Origin: an uncultured Pelagibacteraceae bacterium | Lineage (GTDB): Bacteria; Pseudomonadota; Alphaproteobacteria; Pelagibacterales; Pelagibacteraceae | Assembly: GCA_902509725.1 (NCBI GenBank) | Contig: CABWYI010000012.1 | Span: forward strand, 1-22,111 | Length of the DNA: 22,111 nucleotides | Direction: 5' to 3' | Notes under the pieces: generated by a model | Databases searched by the model: none | What the model saw: the letters and a program-made list of their open reading frames with translations, nothing else | Told to the model about the DNA's origin: nothing | Part shown: positions 7,757 through 15,268 of the stretch, piece after piece | Position numbering within the stretch: the first letter of the stretch is position 1 | Layout of the letters: each line of letters begins with the position of its first letter | Made by a program: the position numbers and the translations under genes

Positions 7757-7766
7757 TTAAGATAAA

Positions 7767-8954
7767 TTATCTTTGTTTTTTAGTTTTAAAATCACCAGCT
7801 TTTACATCAACATCAAGCTCTAAGAAAGCACCTTCAGCTTCACCAACTTTAGTGAAAGTTACACTTGTTGCACCTTCATAGTCAACTTTTTTACCTTTAG
7901 CTAATAAATCTAAACCTTTTTTAAGTTCACCTGGGTAGATTTTTGTTCCAGGACCGTTAGCAACATCCATCACATTTTTTGCAATTGACGCTCTGTCAGC
8001 TGATCCACCTGCTTGCATTGCTAAAACAATTAAAGCGGCTGCATCATAAGACTCGCCTGTATAAGGGCCATTACTGTCTATACCAGCTGCACTTGCAACT
8101 GTTTTAAATAAACCAGCACCTTTTGCAGTCGATCCAGGTCTAGAACCAAAAGATTTTTTTAAATCTTTTCCAAATGCTTTAACTAAAGACGCACCAATCA
8201 TACCATCAGATAAAATAAATTTATCAAATGCACCAGAGTCTAAAGAAGCTTGGATAATTCCTTTACCACCTTGATCTAAGTAACCAATTACAGCTACTGC
8301 ATCCCCACCTGCTGAAGCAAGAGTTGCTACTTCAGAAGAGTAGTCTGCCTTACCATCTTCGTGAGCAGTTACAGTAGTTACTTTAATACCATGAGCTTCA
8401 ACTGCTGCCTTATAAACATCCGCTAAGCCTTTTCCATAGTCATTATTTGTGTATGTAATTGCAACACTTTTAACTTTTCTGTCTTTAGTAATATCAGCTA
8501 AAATTTGACCACCTCTTTTATCTGATGGCGCAGTTCTAAAAAAATATCCTTTATCATCAAGATCAGTTAATCCTGGTGATGTAGCTGATGGTGAAATCAT
8601 TACTACACCATTTGGTACAGCAACATTTGAAGCTATTGCTCCAGTTACACCTGAACAGTCAGCACCCATAATTGCTGCAACACCTTGTGAAATAACACCT
8701 TCAGCTGCAGCTGTTGCTGCTGCTGAATCAACACATGTTGAATCTGCTCTTACAACTGTAATTTTTTCTCCACCAAGCAACGAACCAGAATCTGAAGCTT
8801 GTTTGAAAGCAAGCTCAGCAGAAGCTGCCATAGCTGGAGTTAGAGACTCAATAGGACCAGTAAATCCTAAAATAATCCCCATTTTAATATCTGCAAAAAC
8901 ATTTGTTGTAAAAGTAGAAACAAAAATAAATGCAGCAATAATAAGTTTTTTCAT
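7767..8954 (-). CDS. Periplasmic substrate-binding protein of a branched-chain-type ABC importer
   Basis: A 395-residue periplasmic binding protein of the LivJ/HAAT class (type I fold). The signal peptide is MKK plus a hydrophobic core, with likely cleavage after A21 (NVFA|DIKMG). Family features follow: GIILGFTGPIESLTP at the mature N-terminus, AAIMGADCSGVTGAI with a partner Cys in DSTCVD (possible disulfide), MISPSATSPGL, and TYTNNDYGKGLAD. It would capture an amino acid or related solute and deliver it to the LivH/LivM channel encoded nearby on the other strand. AGAGGAAA is a good ribosome-binding site. Its own terminator and a 73-base upstream spacer suggest separate, probably strong, transcription. 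The exact ligand is unknown. Confidence 0.92.
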   Translation of the reverse strand: MKKLIIAAFIFVSTFTTNVFADIKMGIILGFTGPIESLTPAMAASAELAFKQASDSGSLLGGEKITVVRADSTCVDSAAATAAAEGVISQGVAAIMGADCSGVTGAIASNVAVPNGVVMISPSATSPGLTDLDDKGYFFRTAPSDKRGGQILADITKDRKVKSVAITYTNNDYGKGLADVYKAAVEAHGIKVTTVTAHEDGKADYSSEVATLASAGGDAVAVIGYLDQGGKGIIQASLDSGAFDKFILSDGMIGASLVKAFGKDLKKSFGSRPGSTAKGAGLFKTVASAAGIDSNGPYTGESYDAAALIVLAMQAGGSADRASIAKNVMDVANGPGTKIYPGELKKGLDLLAKGKKVDYEGATSVTFTKVGEAEGAFLELDVDVKAGDFKTKKQR

Positions 8955-9027
8955 TATTTTCCTCTATTTGTTAACAATTTATAAAAAATAAATTAAAGCC
9001 TATTTAAATAATATTTCAATAAGCAAA

Positions 9028-9885
9028 TTATTTAATTTTATGTATAAAAAAGACTGATGTTATTACAATAATACCCCCCAATATGAACAATGTGGTAGGT
9101 ACTTCGTCAAAAACCATGTAAGTTAAAATTATTCCAAAGATTGGAAACAGTGAATAAAAAGGAAAGATCCTACCCACTGTATAAAATTTATAAAGATAGA
9201 ACATTAGCAGGTGTGCACACAAAGAAACAATTAAAGCCTGATAGAAAATTAATAACCATGATTCTACATTTATATTTTTAATATTCAGATAAGCGTTTCC
9301 TTCGATAGTAATTGAAATAATCATTAATATTAAAAATCCAAAAATCCCAGTGCTGGCATTCATTAAGCTAATTGGTAGTTTATTAAGTTGTCTTGAATAA
9401 ACTTGTGCAAGACCAAAAAAGAGAGCCATTAAACTTGCAAAAAATATACCAGAAAAATTTTCTGATAATTTAGGATCAAAAAAAATAATTATTATACCAA
9501 TAAATGATGTAAAAATTAATATCCATTTATTTTTACTTATATTTTCATTAAGAATAAATGCACTAGCAAGAATTCCAAAAGGTATTGCAAGTTGAGATCC
9601 TAGAATTATGGGAGATATAATTGATGAATAATATAAAGATAAATTCATAAAAACGTAGACCATCACTCCCATCGAAAAAGAAAAATATATCAGAGGTTTA
9701 ATAAATTTTTTTTCTGGCATTTTAAAACTTAAGAAAGGCATTAGAATTAAAAATACAATTCCCATTCTTAAAGAAGCCATCAAAATTGGAGGAACAGAAT
9801 TATTTAGAGCCAATTTAGCAACTGGGAAAGCACTCCCATGAGCAATCATGATAAAAATTAGGATTGATAAATGTTTGAATGGCAA
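9028..9885 (-). CDS. DMT-superfamily (EamA) transporter
   Basis: A 285-residue inner membrane protein with about ten hydrophobic segments in two homologous halves, as in the EamA/RhaT drug-metabolite transporters. Recognisable signs are HGSAFPVAKLAL near the N-terminus, the LGSQLAIPFGILASAFILNE stretch closing the first half, and YSLFPIFGIILTYMVFDE near the C-terminus. Such proteins usually export or exchange small metabolites; the substrate is not predictable here. The best start is TTG at 9885, because the first ATG in frame would cut into the first membrane segment. It follows the TerC-family gene by 11 bases on the same strand, so the two are probably cotranscribed. Confidence 0.87.
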   Translation of the reverse strand: MPFKHLSILIFIMIAHGSAFPVAKLALNNSVPPILMASLRMGIVFLILMPFLSFKMPEKKFIKPLIYFSFSMGVMVYVFMNLSLYYSSIISPIILGSQLAIPFGILASAFILNENISKNKWILIFTSFIGIIIIFFDPKLSENFSGIFFASLMALFFGLAQVYSRQLNKLPISLMNASTGIFGFLILMIISITIEGNAYLNIKNINVESWLLIFYQALIVSLCAHLLMFYLYKFYTVGRIFPFYSLFPIFGIILTYMVFDEVPTTLFILGGIIVITSVFFIHKIK

Positions 9886-9896
9886 ATTATTTATAT

Positions 9897-10508
9897 TTAA
9901 AAATACTTTTTAAATCCCTCATTAATTGAGAGAATATCTAAATCAACAAGACCACCAATTACCAATTGAATTGCTACCAATAAAATAAAACCTAAACCAA
10001 TATAAGCTATCCATAAATGTTTTTGAATATAGTTAGCTAAATAAGTCGCCATTGCACCTGTTAAAATTACTGAGAGCACAAGTCCAAAAATCATAAAACC
10101 TAAATTTCCTTTGGCTGCGCCAACTACACCAATAACGTTGTCAAAACTGATTGTTATATCTGCAAATAAAACTTTATATACACTTTGTATATAAGATGGT
10201 TCTTTTGATTTTTTTGTAGGTGATTTGACTTTTTTTATTTCAAAAAGATCTTTTCTTAAATCGTTTACAATCCAAATTAGAAGTAGTCCCCCTACAATTT
10301 TAATAAAGTAAAATTCGAACAGATAGGTTGCAAATAAAGCAAATATAATTTTAAAAATTAAAGCACCAGCAACGCCCCACAAAATTATTTGTCTTCTATT
10401 CTTTGGAGCAAAGTTAGCAGCTATCAAACCAATAATTATTGCATTATCCGCTGCTAAGATAATATCAATAAAGATAATTTGGACTAGTATGAGTATTTCT
10501 TCTAACAA
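9897..10508 (-). CDS. terC: TerC family integral membrane protein
   Basis: A 203-residue membrane protein with about seven hydrophobic segments. Two family motifs contain acidic residues within the membrane: IDIILAADNAIIIGLIA near residues 14-30, and ADITISFDNVIGVVGAA in the second half. These paired D...DN motifs define TerC. Members of this family handle metal ions; several export manganese, and others are linked to tellurite resistance or to metal loading of secreted proteins. Here a metal export role is inference only. The start is TTG at 10508 with no obvious ribosome-binding site, so the exact N-terminus is uncertain. The divergent TRAP binding-protein gene starts 113 bases away. Confidence 0.87.
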   Translation of the reverse strand: MLEEILILVQIIFIDIILAADNAIIIGLIAANFAPKNRRQIILWGVAGALIFKIIFALFATYLFEFYFIKIVGGLLLIWIVNDLRKDLFEIKKVKSPTKKSKEPSYIQSVYKVLFADITISFDNVIGVVGAAKGNLGFMIFGLVLSVILTGAMATYLANYIQKHLWIAYIGLGFILLVAIQLVIGGLVDLDILSINEGFKKYF

Positions 10509-10621
10509 AATGAAATTATAATATTCGATATTAAAAATAATTCAATTAAAAGTAGTATAATTTTTTTATTGATAAATTTTTTAATACAATATGAAATACG
10601 TTTAAAAAAAATGGAGGACAA
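10509..10621. promoter_or_regulatory. Divergent intergenic region between terC-like gene and dctP
   Basis: This 113-base, almost purely AT spacer must carry promoters for both divergent units. A TATAAT occurs on the plus strand at 10556-10561 and TACAAT at 10585-10590, but neither has a convincing -35 at proper spacing. GGAGG, four bases before the dctP ATG, is one of the strongest ribosome-binding sites in the window. Confidence 0.45.
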
Positions 10622-11593
10622 ATGAAGTTTATGAAATATTTACTAAGTGTTTTAGTTTCATTAATTTTGTCGATGAATTTAGCAATTGCGGAAAAATGGG
10701 ATATGGCTCTAGCTTATGGAGCTGGTAATTTTCATTCTGCTAATGCAACTGAATTTGCAAAAAATGTTACTGAAAAAAGTGGGGGAAAGCTGACTATTGT
10801 AACTCACCCAGGTGGTTCATTATTTAAAGGTGGAGAAATCTTTAGAGCCGTGAGAACAGGACAGGCTCAAATTGGAGAGAGATTTATGTCAGCTTTAGGA
10901 AAAGAAGATCCATTGTTAGAAGTAGACTCACAACCATTCTTAGCTACGTCTTATTCTGATGCTATGAAATTATATAAAGCGTCGAAAGATGAAATTATAA
11001 AAGAATTAGATAAAAAGGGTTTGGTATTTTTATATGCTGTACCATGGCCAGCACAAGGCTTATACAGTAAAAAGGAAATAAACTCTGTTGAAGATCTAAA
11101 AGGTTTAAAATTTAGAGCATATAATTCTGCAACAATTAGAATAGCTGAGTTAACAGGAATGGCTCCAACTAAAATAGAAGCTGCTGAGATAAGCCAGGCT
11201 TTTTCTACTGGGGCTGTTGAAAGCATGATCACATCACCAACTACTGGAAAAAATTCTAAAATTTGGGAAAATGGTGTGAAATATTTTTATGACATTGCAG
11301 CTTGGTTTCCAAAAAATATGATAATTGTTAACAAAGATGCTTGGAATAAACTTGATAAAAGTACTCAAGATTTAGTTATGAAACAAGCAACTTTAGCTGA
11401 GAGAAAAGGTTGGCAATTATCAAAACAAGGAAATGTTAGTGATAAAAAAGCTCTAGCTGACGCTGGAATGGTAGTTGGCAAAGTAAGTTCTTCTTTGCAA
11501 GTTCATTTTGAAAAAGTTGGGAAGACCATGGCTAAGGAATGGTCTCAAAAAGCTGGATCAAGAGGAGCTGCTGTTTTATCAGCTTACAATTAA
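10622..11593 (+). CDS. dctP: TRAP transporter solute-binding protein DctP
   Basis: A 323-residue periplasmic receptor of a tripartite TRAP importer. The signal peptide ends at about A23 (AIA|EKW). The mature protein shows the DctP pattern: GGSLFKGGEIFRAVRTGQAQIG near residues 64-85, and EDLKGLKFRAYN, in which R165 is at the conserved position that usually bridges the ligand carboxylate. A C-terminal ILS-like end follows. The ligand is therefore probably a carboxylate. Closeness to pxpABC suggests 5-oxoproline or a related acid, since pyroglutamate-binding DctP proteins are described in Bordetella; that is inference. GGAGG precedes the ATG. A hairpin separates it from dctQ. Confidence 0.92.
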   Translation: MKFMKYLLSVLVSLILSMNLAIAEKWDMALAYGAGNFHSANATEFAKNVTEKSGGKLTIVTHPGGSLFKGGEIFRAVRTGQAQIGERFMSALGKEDPLLEVDSQPFLATSYSDAMKLYKASKDEIIKELDKKGLVFLYAVPWPAQGLYSKKEINSVEDLKGLKFRAYNSATIRIAELTGMAPTKIEAAEISQAFSTGAVESMITSPTTGKNSKIWENGVKYFYDIAAWFPKNMIIVNKDAWNKLDKSTQDLVMKQATLAERKGWQLSKQGNVSDKKALADAGMVVGKVSSSLQVHFEKVGKTMAKEWSQKAGSRGAAVLSAYN

Positions 11594-11605
11594 TTAATCT
11601 TCAAT

Positions 11606-11636
11606 TAAGGCCACTTAATTTAAATGAGTGGCCTTA
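11606..11636 (+). terminator. Hairpin between dctP and dctQ (partial terminator or mRNA stabiliser)
   Basis: AAGGCCACT (11607-11615) pairs with AGTGGCCTT (11627-11635) around an 11-base AT loop; one more A-T pair closes the base. The following bases (TTATTTC) are a poor T-run, so termination would be partial. It sits 13 bases after the dctP stop and 8 bases before the dctQ ATG. Such hairpins commonly raise the amount of binding-protein mRNA relative to the membrane subunits. Confidence 0.7.
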
Positions 11637-11643
11637 TTTCATT

Positions 11644-12132
11644 ATGTTCAAATCTTTGGATAAAAATTTAAATAAACTTTACAAATTTTCAGGATATGTT
11701 GCTGCTTTTTTTTTAATCTTAGTAGCAGTTTTTATTTTGATTGGTATTTCTTCAAGAATTTTTGGGTTTTATATAAGAGGTCTTGCAGAATACTCGGGTT
11801 ATAGTATGGCGGCAGCCTCTTTTTTTGCTTTAGCTTATACTTTTGTAGAGGGTGGTCATATAAGAATTACTCTTTTTTTAGAAAAATTTTCAGGTTTTAA
11901 AAGAAAAATTATCGAAACTTGGTGTTTTTTTATGGCTACTTTTTTTTCTGGATACTTAGCTTTTTATTTTATCAAGATGTTAATAATTTCGTATAAGTTT
12001 CAGGAGAGAAGTGAAGGTGCAGATGAAATTTTAATTTGGATACCCCAAACAAGTGTAGCTATTGGGTCCGCAATATTTTTTTTGAGTGTTTTTCACAAAC
12101 TTACATTGATAATTAAAAACTTAAATGACTGA
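11644..12132 (+). CDS. dctQ: TRAP transporter small membrane subunit DctQ
   Basis: A 162-residue membrane protein with four hydrophobic segments. It carries the DctQ pattern SSRIFGFYIRGLAEYSGYSMAAASFFALAYTFVEGGHIRITLFLE, with the conserved G-H-I/V-R-I motif after the second helix. It is the small membrane partner that links DctP to the DctM channel. A longer in-frame ORF starts at 11539, inside dctP and through the hairpin. I chose ATG 11644 because the family normally starts just before the first helix. No clear ribosome-binding site precedes it. Its end overlaps dctM by 8 bases. Confidence 0.88.
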   Translation: MFKSLDKNLNKLYKFSGYVAAFFLILVAVFILIGISSRIFGFYIRGLAEYSGYSMAAASFFALAYTFVEGGHIRITLFLEKFSGFKRKIIETWCFFMATFFSGYLAFYFIKMLIISYKFQERSEGADEILIWIPQTSVAIGSAIFFLSVFHKLTLIIKNLND

Positions 12133-13435
12133 GATATTTCTTACAATTTTTTTTATAAGTGTTTTGTTATTCTTTTTAGGATCTGGTATCTGGGTAGCAT
12201 TAAGTATGATTGGTGTTTCTGCAATTGGGATGATGCTATTCACTTCTAGACCAGTAGGAGATGCTATGGCAACAACTATTTGGGGCACATCTTCATCATG
12301 GACACTTACTGCCCTGCCTCTTTTTGTTTGGATGGGAGAAATTTTATTTAGAACCAAACTCTCTGAAAATTTATTTAAAGGTCTTTCACCTTGGATGCAA
12401 AAATTACCAGGAGGTTTGATACATGTAAATATAGTAGGTTGCGCCTTGTTTGCTGCGATATCAGGTTCATCAGCAGCAACTGTTGCTACTGTAGGCAAAA
12501 TGTCTATTCCTGAATTAAGAAAAAGAAATTATCCAGAAAAAATTTTACTTGGAAGCTTGGCTGGCTCAGGAACTTTAGGTTTATTAATACCACCATCAAT
12601 AATTTTGATCATTTATGGTGTTGCAGTACAAGAATCTATAGCAAAATTGTTTATAGCAGGAATTATACCGGGAATAATGATTGCGCTTATTTTCATGTCA
12701 TATGTGATAATTTGGTCGTTAATTAATAAAAGTTATATGCCAATAATTCTTGAGGATTATTCATTGTTAGAAAAAATAAAGAGGTCTAAACAACTTTTGC
12801 CTGTAATATTATTAATTTTAGGAGTTATTGGATCTATATACACAGGTATAGCAACCGCTACTGAGGCTGCTTCACTTGGAGTTGTAGGATCCCTGGTCCT
12901 TTCTTATTTTCAAAAAAGTTTAAGTTTTGACACATTTAAATCTTCGTTACTAGGCGCAACTAAAACTTCGTGCATGATTGCATTTATCTTAGCAGGTTCT
13001 ACATTTTTATCCCTAGCTATGGGCTTTACAGGCCTACCTAGAAATTTAGCAGTCTGGATTCAAAATATGAACCTTTCTCCATATGTTCTAATTTTTGTTC
13101 TATTGATCTTTTATATAATTTTGGGAATGTTTCTTGATGGAATATCTGCAGTTGTTTTAACGATGGCAATTATTGAACCAATGATAAGACAAGCAGGATT
13201 TGATATGATTTGGTTTGGTATATTTTTAGTTATAGTAGTTGAAATGGCACAAATAACACCTCCGGTTGGATTTAATCTATTTGTTCTTCAAGGAATGGCC
13301 AATAAAGACATGGGATATATATCTAGAAGTGCTTTCCCTCTTTTTCTGTTAATGATTTTAGCTGTTGTGTTAGTTGTAATTTTTCCAGAAATAGCTCTGT
13401 GGTTACCTGAGCAGATGGTAAAAAATATTAATTAA
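12125..13435 (+). CDS. dctM: TRAP transporter large membrane subunit DctM
   Basis: The 436-residue ion-coupled channel subunit of the TRAP importer, with about twelve hydrophobic segments. Recognisable motifs are PLFVWMGEILFRTKLSENLF near residues 60-79, GCALFAAISGSSAATVATVGKMSIPEL, GLLIPPSIILIIYGV and, late, EMAQITPPVGFNLFVLQGMA. Together with DctP and DctQ it makes a complete, apparently intact system driven by a sodium or proton gradient. The ATG lies inside the end of dctQ (8-base overlap). Its TAA shares bases with the stop of the convergent TPR gene, so transcription has no intrinsic terminator here. Confidence 0.93.
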   Translation: MTEIFLTIFFISVLLFFLGSGIWVALSMIGVSAIGMMLFTSRPVGDAMATTIWGTSSSWTLTALPLFVWMGEILFRTKLSENLFKGLSPWMQKLPGGLIHVNIVGCALFAAISGSSAATVATVGKMSIPELRKRNYPEKILLGSLAGSGTLGLLIPPSIILIIYGVAVQESIAKLFIAGIIPGIMIALIFMSYVIIWSLINKSYMPIILEDYSLLEKIKRSKQLLPVILLILGVIGSIYTGIATATEAASLGVVGSLVLSYFQKSLSFDTFKSSLLGATKTSCMIAFILAGSTFLSLAMGFTGLPRNLAVWIQNMNLSPYVLIFVLLIFYIILGMFLDGISAVVLTMAIIEPMIRQAGFDMIWFGIFLVIVVEMAQITPPVGFNLFVLQGMANKDMGYISRSAFPLFLLMILAVVLVVIFPEIALWLPEQMVKNIN

Positions 13436-13968
13436 TTCAAAGAAACTTTTTTATTAACTATGAAATTCTTAAGTTCATTATATTCATTACAATTACAATT
13501 TTTTAAAATTTCCAATCTCTCTTCTGCCAAACTTCTTCTATCTGTTGTTATATAGAACTTTCCCAAATATTCGTTAATTGCGTTATGTTTAGGATCAATT
13601 TCCAATCCTAAAAGATAATAAATTTCTGCATCATCCAAATTGCCAATTTTATCATTGGCTAAACCTAAATAGCTAAGAATGTCAGGATCAAATGGTTTTA
13701 ATCTATTTGCTTCATATAGATAACCTAAAGCTTCTTGATATAATTGAATAGCTTTATCATCTTTTCCTTTTTTGTCGTATTTTTTAGCTTTTTTGATTTT
13801 TTTTTCAGCTGATTTATAAGCACTTAGTTTCAAAGGTGGTTTAGCTATAGAAGTCTTTGGGATTATACTTCCCACACCATCGTTTCCAGTCTCTACGGCT
13901 AATAAGGAATTTTGAAAAATTGATAAAACAAATACCAGAAAAGTAATTTTAGATATTTTTTGTATCAT
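13432..13968 (-). CDS. Exported tetratricopeptide-repeat protein (178 aa), paralog 1
   Basis: A probable signal peptide (MIQKISKITFLVFVLSIFQNSLLAV) precedes a lysine-rich helical region and TPR units. These are visible as KYDKKGKDDKAIQLYQEALGYLYEANRLKPFDP, then YLGLANDKIGNLDDAEIYYLLGLEIDPKH, then NEYLGKFYITTDRRSLAEERLEILK. After the repeats comes a CNC-x-EY-x-EL motif with two cysteines. Architecture and the C-terminal motif are shared with the next gene, so the pair arose by tandem duplication. TPRs bind partner proteins; the partner here is unknown. It starts 5 bases after the stop of its paralog. AGGA lies directly against the ATG. Confidence 0.75.
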   Translation of the reverse strand: MIQKISKITFLVFVLSIFQNSLLAVETGNDGVGSIIPKTSIAKPPLKLSAYKSAEKKIKKAKKYDKKGKDDKAIQLYQEALGYLYEANRLKPFDPDILSYLGLANDKIGNLDDAEIYYLLGLEIDPKHNAINEYLGKFYITTDRRSLAEERLEILKNCNCNEYNELKNFIVNKKVSLN

Positions 13969-13973
13969 TCCTA

Positions 13974-14468
13974 TTAATACTTAGATTTTTTAACCCCATC
14001 AATTATATCTTTTAAATCTTTATACTCTTCACAATTGCAAGTTTCTAAAACTTTTAATCTTTCTTTTGCTAGACTAACTCTATTAGTTGCCACATAAAGT
14101 TCTCCCAAGTACTCATTTATCCCAATGTGTTTAGGGTTAATGGCCAATCCTTGTAAATAATATTCCTCTCCCTTAGAAAAATTACCAAGTTTTCTCGTAG
14201 TGAATCCAAGATAATTCAAAGTATCAGCATTATTAGGATTTTTAATATTAGCTTTTTCAAGAAGTTTTAAAGCTTTTTCATATTTCTTTTTTGCTTTATC
14301 AGTTTTTCCTTTTTTTTCATATTTTTTTGCTGACTTGATATGAATAACAGCTTTATCATAGTTATTCTTTATTTTACTTGAGTTGCCATCATTAGCAGAA
14401 CCAGCTGCAAATGAATTAGAAGTAAGCACAATTGAAATAATCATGACTAATAATAATTTAATATTCAT
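13974..14468 (-). CDS. Exported tetratricopeptide-repeat protein (164 aa), paralog 2
   Basis: Signal peptide MNIKLLLVMIISIVLTSNSFA, with likely cleavage at SFA|AGS, then TPR units of the same layout as the neighbouring paralog. These include KYEKKGKTDKAKKKYEKALKLLEKANIKNP, YLGFTTRKLGNFSKGEEYYLQGLAINPKH and NEYLGELYVATNRVSLAKERLKVLE, ending in a CNCEEY segment. The shared CNC-x-EY motif suggests a functional feature such as a disulfide or metal site. Its ATG overlaps the TGA of pxpA (ATGA), so it is translationally coupled to the 5-oxoprolinase A subunit. A periplasmic or membrane-associated scaffold role is possible but not shown. Confidence 0.75.
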   Translation of the reverse strand: MNIKLLLVMIISIVLTSNSFAAGSANDGNSSKIKNNYDKAVIHIKSAKKYEKKGKTDKAKKKYEKALKLLEKANIKNPNNADTLNYLGFTTRKLGNFSKGEEYYLQGLAINPKHIGINEYLGELYVATNRVSLAKERLKVLETCNCEEYKDLKDIIDGVKKSKY

Positions 14469-15241
14469 AGGTTAAATTTCTCCATTTCATTTAAAGGTTT
14501 TAATCTAAGATTGTTTTCTACCAGATTATTTCTAATTGATTTAGCTGTAGCCAACGAACTTAAATTATCCCCATGTATACAAACTGAATCGATTTCACAA
14601 GGTATCTGTTTTCCACTGTGACAATTAATAGCCTGATTTTTTACCATATTAAAAACGTGTTTTTTAGCTTGCTCTGGGTCAGTAATTAAAGCGTGAGATT
14701 TCTTTCTTGATACAAGATTGCCATCATCTTCATAATTTCTATCAGCGAATATTTCGCAGGCAATCTTCATATCCAGTTTTTTTGCAGCTTTTTGCATTTT
14801 TGAACCAGTTGGCACCAAGTATATTAATTCTCTGTCGATTTTTTTTATTGTTTTGGCCAGTGTTGTTGCTAACTCAATATCTTCACAAGCCATATTATTT
14901 AAAGCGCCATGAGGCTTAATGTGAGTAACATTCTCTCCATGTTCTGAAGCTACTTTTTGAAGAATTTCATATTGATCATTTATTAGTTTTTCTATCTCAG
15001 AAGATGATAAATTCATTCTTTCTCTACCAAAATTTTCAGGGTCATTAAACGATGGGTGGGCTCCGATACTAACACCATTTTTTTTTGAAATTTTTATTAC
15101 CTGGCTCATAGTTTCCATGTCACCAGCATGATAACCACAAGCAACATTCGCAGAATTTACAATTTCTAACAAATCAGGATCATATTTATTTGAATGATGT
15201 TTTGATTTTTCACCTAAATCACAATTTATATTAATTTCCAT
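14465..15241 (-). CDS. pxpA: 5-oxoprolinase subunit A (LamB/YcsF family)
   Basis: PxpA works with PxpB and PxpC in the ATP-dependent opening of 5-oxo-L-proline to glutamate. Diagnostic motifs in order: INCDLGE near the N-terminus, ANVACGYHAGD, SIGAHPSFNDPENFGRE, THIKPHGALNN, CEIFADRNY and VCIHGDNLSSL near the C-terminus. The length of 258 residues fits the family. I chose the ATG at 15241 because homologs begin right before the INCDLGE strand; ATGs at 15247 and 15265 are possible. The gene is divergent from pxpB with only 27 bases between starts, and its stop is coupled to the first TPR gene. Confidence 0.93.
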   Translation of the reverse strand: MEININCDLGEKSKHHSNKYDPDLLEIVNSANVACGYHAGDMETMSQVIKISKKNGVSIGAHPSFNDPENFGRERMNLSSSEIEKLINDQYEILQKVASEHGENVTHIKPHGALNNMACEDIELATTLAKTIKKIDRELIYLVPTGSKMQKAAKKLDMKIACEIFADRNYEDDGNLVSRKKSHALITDPEQAKKHVFNMVKNQAINCHSGKQIPCEIDSVCIHGDNLSSLATAKSIRNNLVENNLRLKPLNEMEKFNL

Positions 15242-15268
15242 AGTCATATTTGTTAAGTATAACATGTA
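15242..15268. promoter_or_regulatory. 27-base divergent promoter space between pxpA and pxpB
   Basis: Both transcripts must start in or across this tiny gap. A TATAAC on the plus strand (15258-15263) and a TATACT on the minus strand (rc of 15256-15261) overlap. Each lies only 5-15 bases from an ATG, and neither gene has a visible ribosome-binding site. This suggests leaderless or near-leaderless mRNAs with -35 contacts inside the opposite gene. No experiment supports it. Confidence 0.35.

Noticed and set aside
11539..11643. Upstream extension of dctQ beginning inside dctP
   Set aside because: It runs through the dctP end and the intergenic hairpin, and DctQ proteins normally begin close to the first helix; ATG 11644 fits better.
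12121..12498. 125-codon minus-strand ORF within dctM
   Set aside because: It is antisense to a highly conserved part of DctM and resembles no family.
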